Of a stretch of DNA of 64,000 bases, positions 46,510 through 54,872 are shown piece after piece (positions within the stretch are counted from its first letter, which is position 1; every line of letters begins with the position of its first letter). The DNA is taken from positions 434,001 through 498,000 of the forward strand of contig NZ_JAFCJK010000006.1 in assembly GCF_018131005.1 (NCBI RefSeq). Reading direction: 5' to 3'. The stretch is from Bradyrhizobium lablabi. GTDB lineage: Bacteria > Pseudomonadota > Alphaproteobacteria > Rhizobiales > Xanthobacteraceae. A program made the translations under genes and the position numbers. The notes beneath the pieces are model-generated. The model made no database searches. It was not told where the DNA came from and was given only the letters and a program-made list of their open reading frames with translations.

Positions 46510-47519
46510 GGCGCCCCCACCGGTTCGCCGGCGCGCCAGCACGCCGCCCAATGGTTGGCGCCGACCTCCTCGAGGGGTGGAAACTCCTGGCGGCAGCGAT
46601 CGATCGCTAGCTTGCAGCGCGGCGCGAAGGCGCAACCGGGCGGCAGTCGTGTCAACGACGGCACCATGCCTGGAATCTCCGTCAAGCGCGTGTCGGTCTT
46701 TGCGCCGCGCGCAATCACGGCCGGCATCGACGCCATCAGCCCGCGCGTATAGGGATGAAGCGGGTTGTCGAACAACTCCTCGACGGTCGCCTCCTCGACC
46801 TTCTTGCCGGCATACATCACGATCACGCGCTGCGCGGTCTGCGCGACCACGCCGAGATCGTGCGTGATCAGGATCAGTCCGGTGCCGAGACGCTTCTGCA
46901 AGTCCACGATCAGCGCGAGAATCTGCGCCTGGATGGTGACATCGAGCGCGGTGGTCGGCTCGTCCGCGATCAACAGCACCGGCCGGCAGGCCAGCGCCAT
47001 CGCGATCATGGCGCGCTGGCGCATTCCGCCGGAGAGCTGATGCGGATATTCATGCGCGCGCCGTTCCGGTTCCGGGATGCGCACGAGGCGCAGCATGTCG
47101 ACGGCCTGCTTCCAGGCCTCCTTGTGGCTCACCTTCTGGTGCAGGCGGACCGCCTCGATGATCTGGTCGCCGATCCGCATCACCGGATTGAGCGAAGTCA
47201 TCGGCTCCTGGAAGATCATGGAGATACGGTTTCCCCGGATGTCCCGCATCTCGGCATCGTCGAGCGCGAGCAGGTCGGTGCCCTCGAGCTTCACCGAGCC
47301 GCCGACGATGCGGCCGGGCGGATCGGGCACCAGGCGCATGATCGACAGCGCGCTCACGCTCTTGCCGCAACCGGATTCACCCACGATCGCCAGCGTCTCG
47401 CCGCGGCGGACCGAGAACGAGACGTCGTCGACGGCGCGGAACAGGCCAGAATTGGTGAAAAACACCGTCTGCAGGTTCTTCACATCGAGAACCGTCTCTG
47501 CCGTATCAGCCTCGCTCAT
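46506..47519 (-). CDS. Peptide/nickel-type ABC transporter ATP-binding protein (DppD/OppD-like)
   Basis: The 337-aa ATPase has Walker A (GESGCGKSV), signature LSGGMRQR, Walker B (LLIADEPTTALD) and the C-terminal CAFAPRCKLAIDRC cluster. It pairs with the DppF-like subunit to power import. Its ATG overlaps the permease stop (ATGA). Confidence 0.94.
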   Translation of the reverse strand: MSEADTAETVLDVKNLQTVFFTNSGLFRAVDDVSFSVRRGETLAIVGESGCGKSVSALSIMRLVPDPPGRIVGGSVKLEGTDLLALDDAEMRDIRGNRISMIFQEPMTSLNPVMRIGDQIIEAVRLHQKVSHKEAWKQAVDMLRLVRIPEPERRAHEYPHQLSGGMRQRAMIAMALACRPVLLIADEPTTALDVTIQAQILALIVDLQKRLGTGLILITHDLGVVAQTAQRVIVMYAGKKVEEATVEELFDNPLHPYTRGLMASMPAVIARGAKTDTRLTEIPGMVPSLTRLPPGCAFAPRCKLAIDRCRQEFPPLEEVGANHWAACWRAGEPVGAP

Positions 47520-48412
47520 CAGCCGCGCTGCCTTGGATCGAGGATGTCGCGGAGCGCATCGCCGAACAGATTGGTGCCGAACACCGCGAGGCTGATTGCG
47601 ATGCCGGGGAAGATCACGAGCCAGGGCGCAGTGCGGACATATTCCGCCGCCGATTCCGACAGCATCCGGCCCCAGGACGGGTAAGGTTCGGGGATTCCGA
47701 GCCCGAGGAACGACAGCGATGCCTCGGTCAGGATGGTCGAGCCGAGTTGCGCGGTGGCGAGCACGATCAGCGGCGCCATCGTGTTGGGCAGCACGTGGCG
47801 GAGCGCGATCCGCATCTCGCTCATGCCGATCGACTTGGCCGCCTCGACGAATGGCTGCTCGCGCAGCGCCAGCGTGTTGGCGCGGATCACGCGGGCGACG
47901 GTGGGAATCAGCGGGATCGCGATCGCGACGATCACGTTCGGCAGCGACGGTCCGAGTGCCGCGGTCATCACCAGCGCCAGCACCAGGAGCGGCAGTGACT
48001 GCAGCATGTCGGTGATCCGCTGGAACACCAGATCGACCCAGCCGGAGAGGTAGCCCGAGGCAAGGCCTACGATGACGCCGAGCGTCGCTCCCAGCGTCGT
48101 CGAGCCGATGCCGACGGCGAGCGAAATCCGCGAACCGTGGATGATGCGGCTCCACACATCGCGTCCGAACGAATCGGTCCCGAACCAGTGCAGTGCAGAG
48201 GGCGCCGCAAGACGATGCGCGGAATCGACGCTGAGCGGATCGTAGCGGCAGATCAGGTCGGCCGAGGCGGCCATCCACACGAACAGCAGCATGATGATCA
48301 GGCCGATCGTGCCGAGCATGTAGCGCTGCGCGAGGAAGGCGAGCCGCCGCCACCCGCCGGTGGCGTTAGCCCCGGCGCGGCGCAGTTCGCTCTCGAAATT
48401 GATGGTCGCCAT
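47519..48412 (-). CDS. Peptide-type ABC transporter permease (DppC-like)
   Basis: The 297-aa inner-membrane protein has a cytoplasmic N-terminus, a first helix (YMLGTIGLIIMLLFVWMAA), the FGTDSFGRDVWSR motif and the permease coupling region (EAAKSIGMSEMRIALRHVLP). GGAGA lies 8 nt before the ATG at 48412. It lies 4 bp after the DppB-like gene. Confidence 0.94.
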   Translation of the reverse strand: MATINFESELRRAGANATGGWRRLAFLAQRYMLGTIGLIIMLLFVWMAASADLICRYDPLSVDSAHRLAAPSALHWFGTDSFGRDVWSRIIHGSRISLAVGIGSTTLGATLGVIVGLASGYLSGWVDLVFQRITDMLQSLPLLVLALVMTAALGPSLPNVIVAIAIPLIPTVARVIRANTLALREQPFVEAAKSIGMSEMRIALRHVLPNTMAPLIVLATAQLGSTILTEASLSFLGLGIPEPYPSWGRMLSESAAEYVRTAPWLVIFPGIAISLAVFGTNLFGDALRDILDPRQRG

Positions 48413-48416
48413 CAGG

Positions 48417-49364
48417 TTAATCTCCGTACCTGATGCGCGGATCAATTGCGGCGTAGAGCATGTCGACCGTGAAGTTCACGACCACCACGACGACGGCGAT
48501 GAACATCACGAGGTTCTGCACGATCGGATAGTCGCGCCAGCGCAGCGCCTCGACCAGGAAGCGCGCGATGCCGGGGATGTTGAACACGGTCTCGGTCACG
48601 ATCAATCCGCCGATCAGGAACGCCGCCTCGATGCCGATCACGGTAATCACGGGCAGCACCGCGTTCTTCAGCGCGTGGTGATAATTCACGGAAGTCTCGG
48701 ACGCGCCTTTGGCGCGCGCGGTGCGGATATAGTCTTGACGCAGGATCTCCAGCATCGAGGATCTGGTGATGCGCATCGTCAGCGCCGCGCTGCGGAAGCC
48801 GACGGCCATTGCCGGCACGGCATAAATCGCGAACGCCTCCATCCATGTCTTCGGATTCGGATTGAAGATCGGCATGGTGCCGAACATCGAGACCGAGGCC
48901 ATCAGGATCAAAAGGCCGAGCCAGAATGACGGCAGCGACAGTCCGCTGAGGCTGACGACGCGCAGCACGTAGTCGAGCCGCGAGCCCTGATGCACCGCGC
49001 TCAGCACGCCGAGCGGAATTCCGATCGACGCCGAGAACAGCAGCGCCAGCCCCGCGAGCCGCGCGGTGATCGGGATGCGCGGAAGGATTTCGTCCAGCGC
49101 CGGCTTCTCGGAAACGTAGGAATAGCCGAGGTCGCCGCGCAACAGCCCGCCGATCCAGTGCAAATACTGAATGACGATCGGCTGGCTCAGACCCAACTCT
49201 TTCTCGAGGTTGGCCTTGTCAGCGGGATCGACGAAGCCCGCGGCGTCGAACAGGATGTCAACGATATTGCCGGGTACGACGCGCAGCAACACGAAGATGA
49301 TGACCGAGATCCCAAACAGGGTCAGGAGCATCAGGAACAGGCGCCGGACGATATAGGCAAACAC
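48417..49364 (-). CDS. Peptide-type ABC transporter permease (DppB-like)
   Basis: The 315-aa permease begins with the typical FAYIVRRLFLMLLTLFGISV helix. It contains the periplasmic loop with LGLSQPIVIQYLHWI and the coupling motif (RTARAKGASETSVNYHHALK). It is the first permease gene after the binding-protein gene and forms the pore with DppC. Confidence 0.94.
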   Translation of the reverse strand: MFAYIVRRLFLMLLTLFGISVIIFVLLRVVPGNIVDILFDAAGFVDPADKANLEKELGLSQPIVIQYLHWIGGLLRGDLGYSYVSEKPALDEILPRIPITARLAGLALLFSASIGIPLGVLSAVHQGSRLDYVLRVVSLSGLSLPSFWLGLLILMASVSMFGTMPIFNPNPKTWMEAFAIYAVPAMAVGFRSAALTMRITRSSMLEILRQDYIRTARAKGASETSVNYHHALKNAVLPVITVIGIEAAFLIGGLIVTETVFNIPGIARFLVEALRWRDYPIVQNLVMFIAVVVVVVNFTVDMLYAAIDPRIRYGD

Positions 49365-49432
49365 CCTGGCTCTCTCCCTTCGTCTTCGCGTTACGGGATG
49401 ATGTCTGCTCGAGTTGCCATCAGCGTGGTGTC

Positions 49433-49455
49433 CACCTCTCCCAATGGGAGAGGTG
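49433..49455. repeat. Short inverted repeat (CACCTCTCCC/GGGAGAGGTG), copy 3
   Basis: Perfect 10-bp arms with a 3-nt loop, between the binding-protein gene and the permease genes of one operon. In this place the RNA hairpin could protect the binding-protein part of the transcript and lower downstream expression, as known for REP hairpins in transport operons. Confidence 0.65.
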
Positions 49456-49505
49456 AGATATGTCCAGTGCGGAGCTTGCTCGATTTCATGTCATTGCTCC
49501 GGACG

Positions 49506-51101
49506 CTACTTGTCCAGCCAGACGTCCTCGTAACGATAGCCGTTATAGGAGCTGTTGGACATGATCGTGACATTCTTCACGTAAGGCTGCCAGCAGGTGC
49601 CGGTCCGGGCATGAAAGATGATCGGGCGCGCGACGTCTTCCTGCAGCTTCTTGTCGATCTCCCAGACGAGCTTCTTGCGTTTGTTGAGGTCGGTCTCGGC
49701 CGATTGCTGGTCGAACAGCTTTTCGATGTCCTTGTTGCAGTAGTTGGTGTAGTTCCGCTCGGAGCCGCAGGCATAATTCTCGTAGAAGGACTGATCGGGC
49801 TCATCGACGGCATTGCCCGTCAGATTGAGTCCGAGCGAATAATCCTTGCGCGCTACCTTCGGGAACCACTGCGCGGTGTCGACGACGTCGAGCTCGGCGT
49901 CGATATAGATGCTCTTGATCTGGTCGATCAGGATGATGGCGGGATCGCGGTAGACCGCGATGTTGCGGGTCGAGACCTTGATCTGCAGGTGCTTGTCCGG
50001 CCCATAGCCCGCCTTCTGCATCAACTTGCGGGCTTCCTCACGGTTCTTTTCCACGTCGGGGCCGTAGCCTGGAATGGATTCCAGCATGTCCTTCGGCATC
50101 GCCCACAATCCGTCCGGAGCCGGCTCCATGGTTCCGCCGATATCGCCCTGGCCTTCAAACATGATCTGGATGAACGCCTTGCGGTCGAGCGACAGCGCGA
50201 GCGCGCGGCGGATATCGATGTTGTCGAACGGCGGCGACGTCGAATTGATGATGATGTTGGTGGAGACGTTGTTGGGTTCCACCACGCACACGGCATTGGG
50301 CGCTTGCGCCTTGACGTCCTTGAGCAGCGGAATCGACACCTCGGTCGGGAATGTCATGTCGAACTTGCCCGAGACGAAGCCCAGGATCGCGGTCGAGCGG
50401 TTCGGGATGATCGTGAACTCGATGCCGTCGAGATAGGGCAAGCCCTTCTTGAAGTAGTCGGGGTTTTTCGTGAGCTTGATCGATTCGTTGGCCTTGAACT
50501 CGACGAACTTGAACGGGCCGGTGCCGATCGGCTTGGTGCGCATCTCCGCCGGCGACAGGTGGCAGGGATAGATCGGCGTGTAGCCGGAGGCGAGCAGCGA
50601 CAACAGCGCCGGTTGCGGCCGCTTCAGATTGAACGAGGCCTCGTAATCGCCGTTGGTAGTGACATCGTTGACCTGGTCGTACCAGGACTTGCGCGGGTTC
50701 TGCCGGAACTTCTGTTGCGACTTGCCCATCAGCATGTCGAAGGTGCATTTGACGTCAGCCGCCGTGAATGGCTTGCCGTCATGCCATTTCACGTCCTTGC
50801 GCAGCTTGAAGGTCAGCGTCTTGTTGTCGCCGCTCCAGGCCCAGCTTTCCGCCAGTTCGGGCACAATGGTGCCAATGCTGTTTTGCGCGATGTGCTGGTT
50901 GAACATCACGAGATTGTTGAAGATCGGCATGAACGGCACGTTGAGGGAGTACGTCGCGCCCTCGTGGATCGAGGCGCTGCCGGGACTGTCGCGGTGGTAG
51001 ATCCTGAAGATGCCGCCTGATTTCGGTTCGCCGGCGAATGAAACGTCGCTTATTGCCAGCACAGACAACACCCCGACGGCCAGCGCTTGCACGCTCCGCA
51101 T
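49506..51101 (-). CDS. Peptide-type ABC transporter substrate-binding protein (SBP_bac_5)
   Basis: The 531-aa periplasmic protein has a Sec signal (RSVQALAVGVLSVLAISDVSFA) and the family 5 binding-protein pattern (LAESWAWSGDNKTLTFKLRK, DVKWHDGKPFTAADV). It delivers ligand to the permease/ATPase set encoded downstream. GAGGGGA precedes the ATG at 51101. The ligand could be a peptide, opine, sugar derivative or other small molecule; the TauD-like dioxygenase upstream hints at a non-peptide ligand. Confidence 0.93.
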   Translation of the reverse strand: MRSVQALAVGVLSVLAISDVSFAGEPKSGGIFRIYHRDSPGSASIHEGATYSLNVPFMPIFNNLVMFNQHIAQNSIGTIVPELAESWAWSGDNKTLTFKLRKDVKWHDGKPFTAADVKCTFDMLMGKSQQKFRQNPRKSWYDQVNDVTTNGDYEASFNLKRPQPALLSLLASGYTPIYPCHLSPAEMRTKPIGTGPFKFVEFKANESIKLTKNPDYFKKGLPYLDGIEFTIIPNRSTAILGFVSGKFDMTFPTEVSIPLLKDVKAQAPNAVCVVEPNNVSTNIIINSTSPPFDNIDIRRALALSLDRKAFIQIMFEGQGDIGGTMEPAPDGLWAMPKDMLESIPGYGPDVEKNREEARKLMQKAGYGPDKHLQIKVSTRNIAVYRDPAIILIDQIKSIYIDAELDVVDTAQWFPKVARKDYSLGLNLTGNAVDEPDQSFYENYACGSERNYTNYCNKDIEKLFDQQSAETDLNKRKKLVWEIDKKLQEDVARPIIFHARTGTCWQPYVKNVTIMSNSSYNGYRYEDVWLDK

Positions 51102-51348
51102 GGTCCCCTCCCGAATTTTGCTCTCAAAGGCCAATTGGCCGCGACGATACCCACGGCGAGACGCCCGGGCAACCCGCGTACGCCGAGCGGGAATTGGCAA
51201 TTCGGATGACACGAGAAAGCGAAAAATTTCCATGCACCGGGAATAAAGGCGCCAACGCCCGCACGAAGCCGGCAGGTTGCATTGCCACGCAGTCACTTGC
51301 TTTTGCGATCGGTGAAGAACGCTGCGGACGCCGTAAGATCCTGTCACG

Positions 51349-52236
51349 TCACTCCGCTGCCTGCGGCGAGGGCAGGCCCATGCCGGCGACGCCGTCGGCC
51401 TCGGTCGCCGAGATGGTGGTGCGGATCATCAGCCGACCCTCATGCGCGGGCCACGGCCGGCCGCGATGCATGGTGGCGCGGTTGTCCCACATCACGACGT
51501 CGCCCTGCCTCCATTGATGCAAGTAGCCGAGGCCGGGCGCGGTCGCCGCCGCCGTCAGTTCGTCGATCAGCGCCTTGCCGGCCGCCTCATCCATGCCCTC
51601 GACGCCATAGGCGTGGGAGGCGAGGTAGAGCGCGCCACGGCCGTTGACCGGATTGCGCCATACCATGCGCCAGCACACCGGCGGCAGCGCGTTCACCTCG
51701 TCGGGCGTCGCAAGCCCGGCGGCGATTTGGCTGCGCGAATGTGCGTAGGAGTGCCAGGCAAAGGAACTCTCCAGCCGTTCTGCCAGAGCCTTGTCGAGCC
51801 GCTCGAAGGCAAGGCGCGTCGATACGAATTCGGTTTCGCCGCCATGCTCGGGAATGATCCGCGCCGAGAGAATCGAGGTCAGCGCCGGTACGCGCTTGAA
51901 GGAGGAATCGGTGTGCCAGAGCTGGTTGGCCTTGCTGCGCAATGATTGCCGGTGATCGGCAGGCACCACCTTGCCGTTGGGGCCGAAGGTCGAGAGGATC
52001 ACGAAATGCGAGCCGGTGCCCATCGAGCCGACCTTGGTGACTTCGGGCGGACCGAAGCGGCGCGAGAAGGCGAGCTGGATGTCGTCATTGACCTGCTGGC
52101 CGCGGAACACCAGCACCGAATATTCCTCGAACGCCGCGCGGACCGCGGAATAGGCGGCATCGTTGCCGGCCACGTCGGCGAGCGTGACGCCCCGCAACTC
52201 GGCTCCGAACCCCGGACCTAAGGGGATCACGTCCAT
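51349..52236 (-). CDS. TauD/TfdA-family Fe(II)/2-oxoglutarate dioxygenase
   Basis: The 295-aa oxygenase has the iron ligands H108 and D110 (WHTDSSF) and H257 (TMHRGRPW), the last followed by the arginines that bind 2-oxoglutarate. The family hydroxylates compounds such as taurine or aryloxyacids. GGAGGAA precedes the ATG at 52236. It lies 247 bp upstream of the binding-protein gene on the same strand and may act on the substrate that transporter imports. Confidence 0.92.
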   Translation of the reverse strand: MDVIPLGPGFGAELRGVTLADVAGNDAAYSAVRAAFEEYSVLVFRGQQVNDDIQLAFSRRFGPPEVTKVGSMGTGSHFVILSTFGPNGKVVPADHRQSLRSKANQLWHTDSSFKRVPALTSILSARIIPEHGGETEFVSTRLAFERLDKALAERLESSFAWHSYAHSRSQIAAGLATPDEVNALPPVCWRMVWRNPVNGRGALYLASHAYGVEGMDEAAGKALIDELTAAATAPGLGYLHQWRQGDVVMWDNRATMHRGRPWPAHEGRLMIRTTISATEADGVAGMGLPSPQAAE

Positions 52237-52315
52237 CGGCAGTTCCTCCCGGTCTTTTCCTGTTCGGATCAGGCTAGGAGAAAAGCCCGACGCCTGCAAC
52301 GCAGGGCCTCGCACC

Positions 52316-53014
52316 TCATCCCATGGCAATCAGGCTGTGCCGCGTGCGCCGGTCGGCAATTTCCATGCGATGCGTGACCCATGCAAACAGCATCCAGCTC
52401 GAATGGAAGGCGACGCCGGCGAGAACGACCAGGCCGCCGGGAATCGGGCCGATCGCGGCGCGCTCCCAGATCTCCGCCAGCGCGGTCAGCGGCACGGGAT
52501 GGATCGCGAGCTTGCCATAATAGGCGATGGCCTGAATTGCGAAGATCCAGCCATAGGTTCGTCGCAGCCGCCGGCCGATCGCGCGCGCATAGCTGATATG
52601 ATAACTCGGATTGCGGTAGTCGTTGGCGAGCAACTCGGTCCACTTCGAATTCGGCGAAGGGCCTTCGCCGCGGATCAACGGGGCATAAAAATCGGTTTCC
52701 AGCAATCGCGCGCGGGCGCGCCAGACGTTGAAGTAGCGGTAGCGGCGCGCCTCGAACAACAGGAAGACGGTGACCAGGAGGCCGACCAGCACCATCGGCA
52801 AGGGCGATGCATCGGCGCTGCTGTAGGTCGCCGACAGTGCGATGCCGGTCGTGACCACCGCCCAGTTGGTCGAGCTGTCGAGGCGCGTGCGCCAAACCGT
52901 ACTGCGATAGACCTCGCCGCGGTAAAGGTGGGCAAGCGCACCAATCTCGGCGGCAGTGAATTCGAGCCTTTGGGCCTGTAACGGCTCCGGCTCGCGCGGC
53001 TGGGGCGATGGCAT
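52316..53014 (-). CDS. DUF2270 membrane protein
   Basis: The 232-aa protein shows the DUF2270 core (HLYRGEVYRSTVWRTRLDSS) and at least three hydrophobic segments: WAVVTTGIALSAT, PMVLVGLLVTVFLLF and PGGLVVLAGVAFHSSW. The function is unknown for the whole family. It is on the same strand as the TauD-like gene after 79 bp, but nothing ties it to that pathway. Confidence 0.88.
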   Translation of the reverse strand: MPSPQPREPEPLQAQRLEFTAAEIGALAHLYRGEVYRSTVWRTRLDSSTNWAVVTTGIALSATYSSADASPLPMVLVGLLVTVFLLFEARRYRYFNVWRARARLLETDFYAPLIRGEGPSPNSKWTELLANDYRNPSYHISYARAIGRRLRRTYGWIFAIQAIAYYGKLAIHPVPLTALAEIWERAAIGPIPGGLVVLAGVAFHSSWMLFAWVTHRMEIADRRTRHSLIAMG

Positions 53015-53095
53015 GGCTGCCTCCCGGCGAAGCTCGCTGACGATCGCAAAGCATAGCGCGAAACGCTCGTCGCGGGCGAGTCCGTCGCGACCCCA

Positions 53096-53283
53096 TCAGA
53101 CGATTCGTGAGGCCTTGTCGCCCCAATAGCGGTCGCGCAGCAGGTGCTTGTAGAGCTTTCCGGTCGGCAGTCGCGGCAGCTCGGCCTCGAAATCGACCGA
53201 GCGCGGCACCTTCTGGCGCGTCAGCGACTGGTCGCAGAACGCGATCAACAACTCCGCCAGTTCCGGCCATGATCCCTCCGGAA
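53096..53283 (-). pseudogene. Truncated 3' end of an acyl-CoA synthetase gene
   Basis: On the minus strand a frame ending with TGA at 53096-53098 reads ELAELLIAFCDQSLTRQKVP and then RSVDFEAELPRLPTGKLYKH. This is the C-terminal segment of AMP-forming acyl-CoA synthetases, with the catalytic lysine in LPTGK. Nothing of the upstream 450 or so residues is present: the frame runs into the dispersed repeat at 53283-53314, beyond which lies the alcohol dehydrogenase gene. It is therefore a gene relic cut at the repeat. Confidence 0.75.
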
Positions 53284-53314
53284 ACCGGTTCCCACTTTTC
53301 CGGATCTTGCTCTA
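53283..53314. repeat. Dispersed repeat ending in CTCTA, overlapping a stop codon
   Basis: The segment AACCGGTTCCCACTTTTCC followed by GGATCTTGCTCTA matches the copy at 63155-63176 in 21 of 22 bases over its right part. Its last three bases (53312-53314) are the TAG stop of the minus-strand alcohol dehydrogenase gene, and its left end abuts the acyl-CoA synthetase relic. Confidence 0.7.
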
Positions 53315-54466
53315 TGCGGCCATCAGAAGAATCTCGCGCACTTGCGCGGGGCCATCGATCTTGCGCGGATTTCGCGGCACCCAGGGCGTGCGCATCGATT
53401 GCGCGGCGATGCGGTCGAAATGCTCGGGACCGACGTGCACGTCCTGCAGGCTGCGCGGCATGCCGAGGTTGCGGATGAAGCGATCGAGCACGTCGCCCGC
53501 ATCTTGGCCCGGATGTCCCATCGCGGCGGACACCAGCGCCTGCCGCTCCGCATTGTCGCGCTTGTTCCAGCGCACCACCCACGGCAGCATGACGCACGAC
53601 GTATAGCCGTGCGGCACGCCGAATTCGGCGCCGAGAACATAGCCGATGCCATGGCTCGCGCCCATCGGCACACCGGAGGCAAGCGGCCCGGTCGAAAGCC
53701 AGGTTCCGATCTGGCAATCCATCCGGGCGGAGATATCCTTCGGGTTGGCCTTCACCCGCGGGAGACCCTGCGTCAGCATCTCCAGCCCCTTCAGCGCCTG
53801 CGCATCCCCGTAAGGATGCGCCTCGTGTGAGCAGATGCCCTCGACACAATGGTCGACGGCGCGGATACCGGTGGAGAGGAACAGCCACTCCGGCGTGTGC
53901 ACGGAGATTTCCGGATCGAGAATGGTGGCGCGCGGCATCACCAGCGGATGGCGCAGCATCTCCTTTTGCCGCTTCGCCTCGTTGGTGACGCCGGCAATCG
54001 ACGAGAACTCGCCGCCTGCGATCGTGGTCGGCACGCTGATCTGGCGCACGGTCGGCGCGTTCATCGCCGGCGAGACGCCGCCATGGGTGCGGATGCGGTC
54101 GATGTCGTCGGATGTCGTGACATTGTTGGCGAGGCAGAGCTGCACCGCCTTGGCGCCGTCGGTGATCGAGCCGCCGCCGATCGTGACGATCAGGTCAGCG
54201 TCGGCGGCGCGAGCCTGTTCGGTCGCTGATATCACCGCGGCGCGCGGGGTGTGCGCCGGCATCCTGTCGAACGTGCCGACGCAGCGCGGACCGAGCGCGC
54301 GGCGGACCCTCTCAATCTCGTCGGTTTCGCGATTCAGGGTGCCCGAGACCATCAGGAAGGCGCGTTGTGCGCCAAGGCGGTCGAGTTGCTCGGGCACGGC
54401 CTCGCGCGCCGGGCGCCCGAACACGACCTCATCCATGGCGCCGAATACGACACGACCACGATGCAC
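53312..54466 (-). CDS. Iron-containing alcohol dehydrogenase family protein
   Basis: The 384-aa protein resembles the iron-dependent alcohol dehydrogenase/maleylacetate reductase group: IVTIGGGSITDGAK binds NAD(P), and the metal ligands lie in DHCVEGICSHEAHP, GASHGIGYVLG and GVPHGYT. The neighbouring acyl-CoA synthetase relic suggests that a former catabolic unit lay here. The stop codon is formed by the dispersed repeat, so the C-terminus may have been trimmed, though the length is normal for the family. Confidence 0.9.
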   Translation of the reverse strand: MHRGRVVFGAMDEVVFGRPAREAVPEQLDRLGAQRAFLMVSGTLNRETDEIERVRRALGPRCVGTFDRMPAHTPRAAVISATEQARAADADLIVTIGGGSITDGAKAVQLCLANNVTTSDDIDRIRTHGGVSPAMNAPTVRQISVPTTIAGGEFSSIAGVTNEAKRQKEMLRHPLVMPRATILDPEISVHTPEWLFLSTGIRAVDHCVEGICSHEAHPYGDAQALKGLEMLTQGLPRVKANPKDISARMDCQIGTWLSTGPLASGVPMGASHGIGYVLGAEFGVPHGYTSCVMLPWVVRWNKRDNAERQALVSAAMGHPGQDAGDVLDRFIRNLGMPRSLQDVHVGPEHFDRIAAQSMRTPWVPRNPRKIDGPAQVREILLMAA

Positions 54467-54872
54467 GGGCCTGTCCTCCCTCGCTGTGCCGTCGTTATTG
54501 GCGGCTGTTGCGTTGCACGTTAACGGAGGAAATGGGGCACGTCATGCCCGAATGTTGCCGGACGGGCTGTATCGGATGTCGCCGCAGCGAGAGGTATCGC
54601 ACGCTCGACTCCTGGTTGTCATGATCGGCGATCTGCATCGACAGGGTCTATCCGACCTTGGGTTCGCAATTCTGACATGTCTGGCCGGAAACATTGTCGC
54701 AGGCGTTTCCTGAGGCGCTCAATGCGCAACTATTTTGCTTGATCCGTCCGCGCCCTTGAACACACTGGGAGCCGCTCTCATCTGCGACGTCCGCCGCAAC
54801 GGCCTGCGGCAAACCAACGACACTGAATTACTGCGATCCGAACTGCTATACTCAAGTCCTTGGGAGACGGAA
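54467..54872. other. Intergenic region between divergent ADH and efflux genes
   Basis: About 406 bp. An open frame extends from the efflux gene back to 54735 but lacks a ribosome-binding site. A TATACT at 54847-54852 could be a -10 element for the efflux operon, without a good -35. No TetR-type palindrome was found. Confidence 0.35.

Noticed and set aside
48990..51020. Long plus-strand frame of 676 codons opposite the peptide-binding protein
   Set aside because: It is the antisense of a well-supported gene; high GC keeps the opposite frame open, and the composition (very rich in Asp, Val, Arg) matches no protein.
51129..51140. Palindrome GGCCAATTGGCC upstream of the peptide-binding protein
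   Set aside because: Only one copy, very close to the start codon and without a known matching regulator; could be chance.
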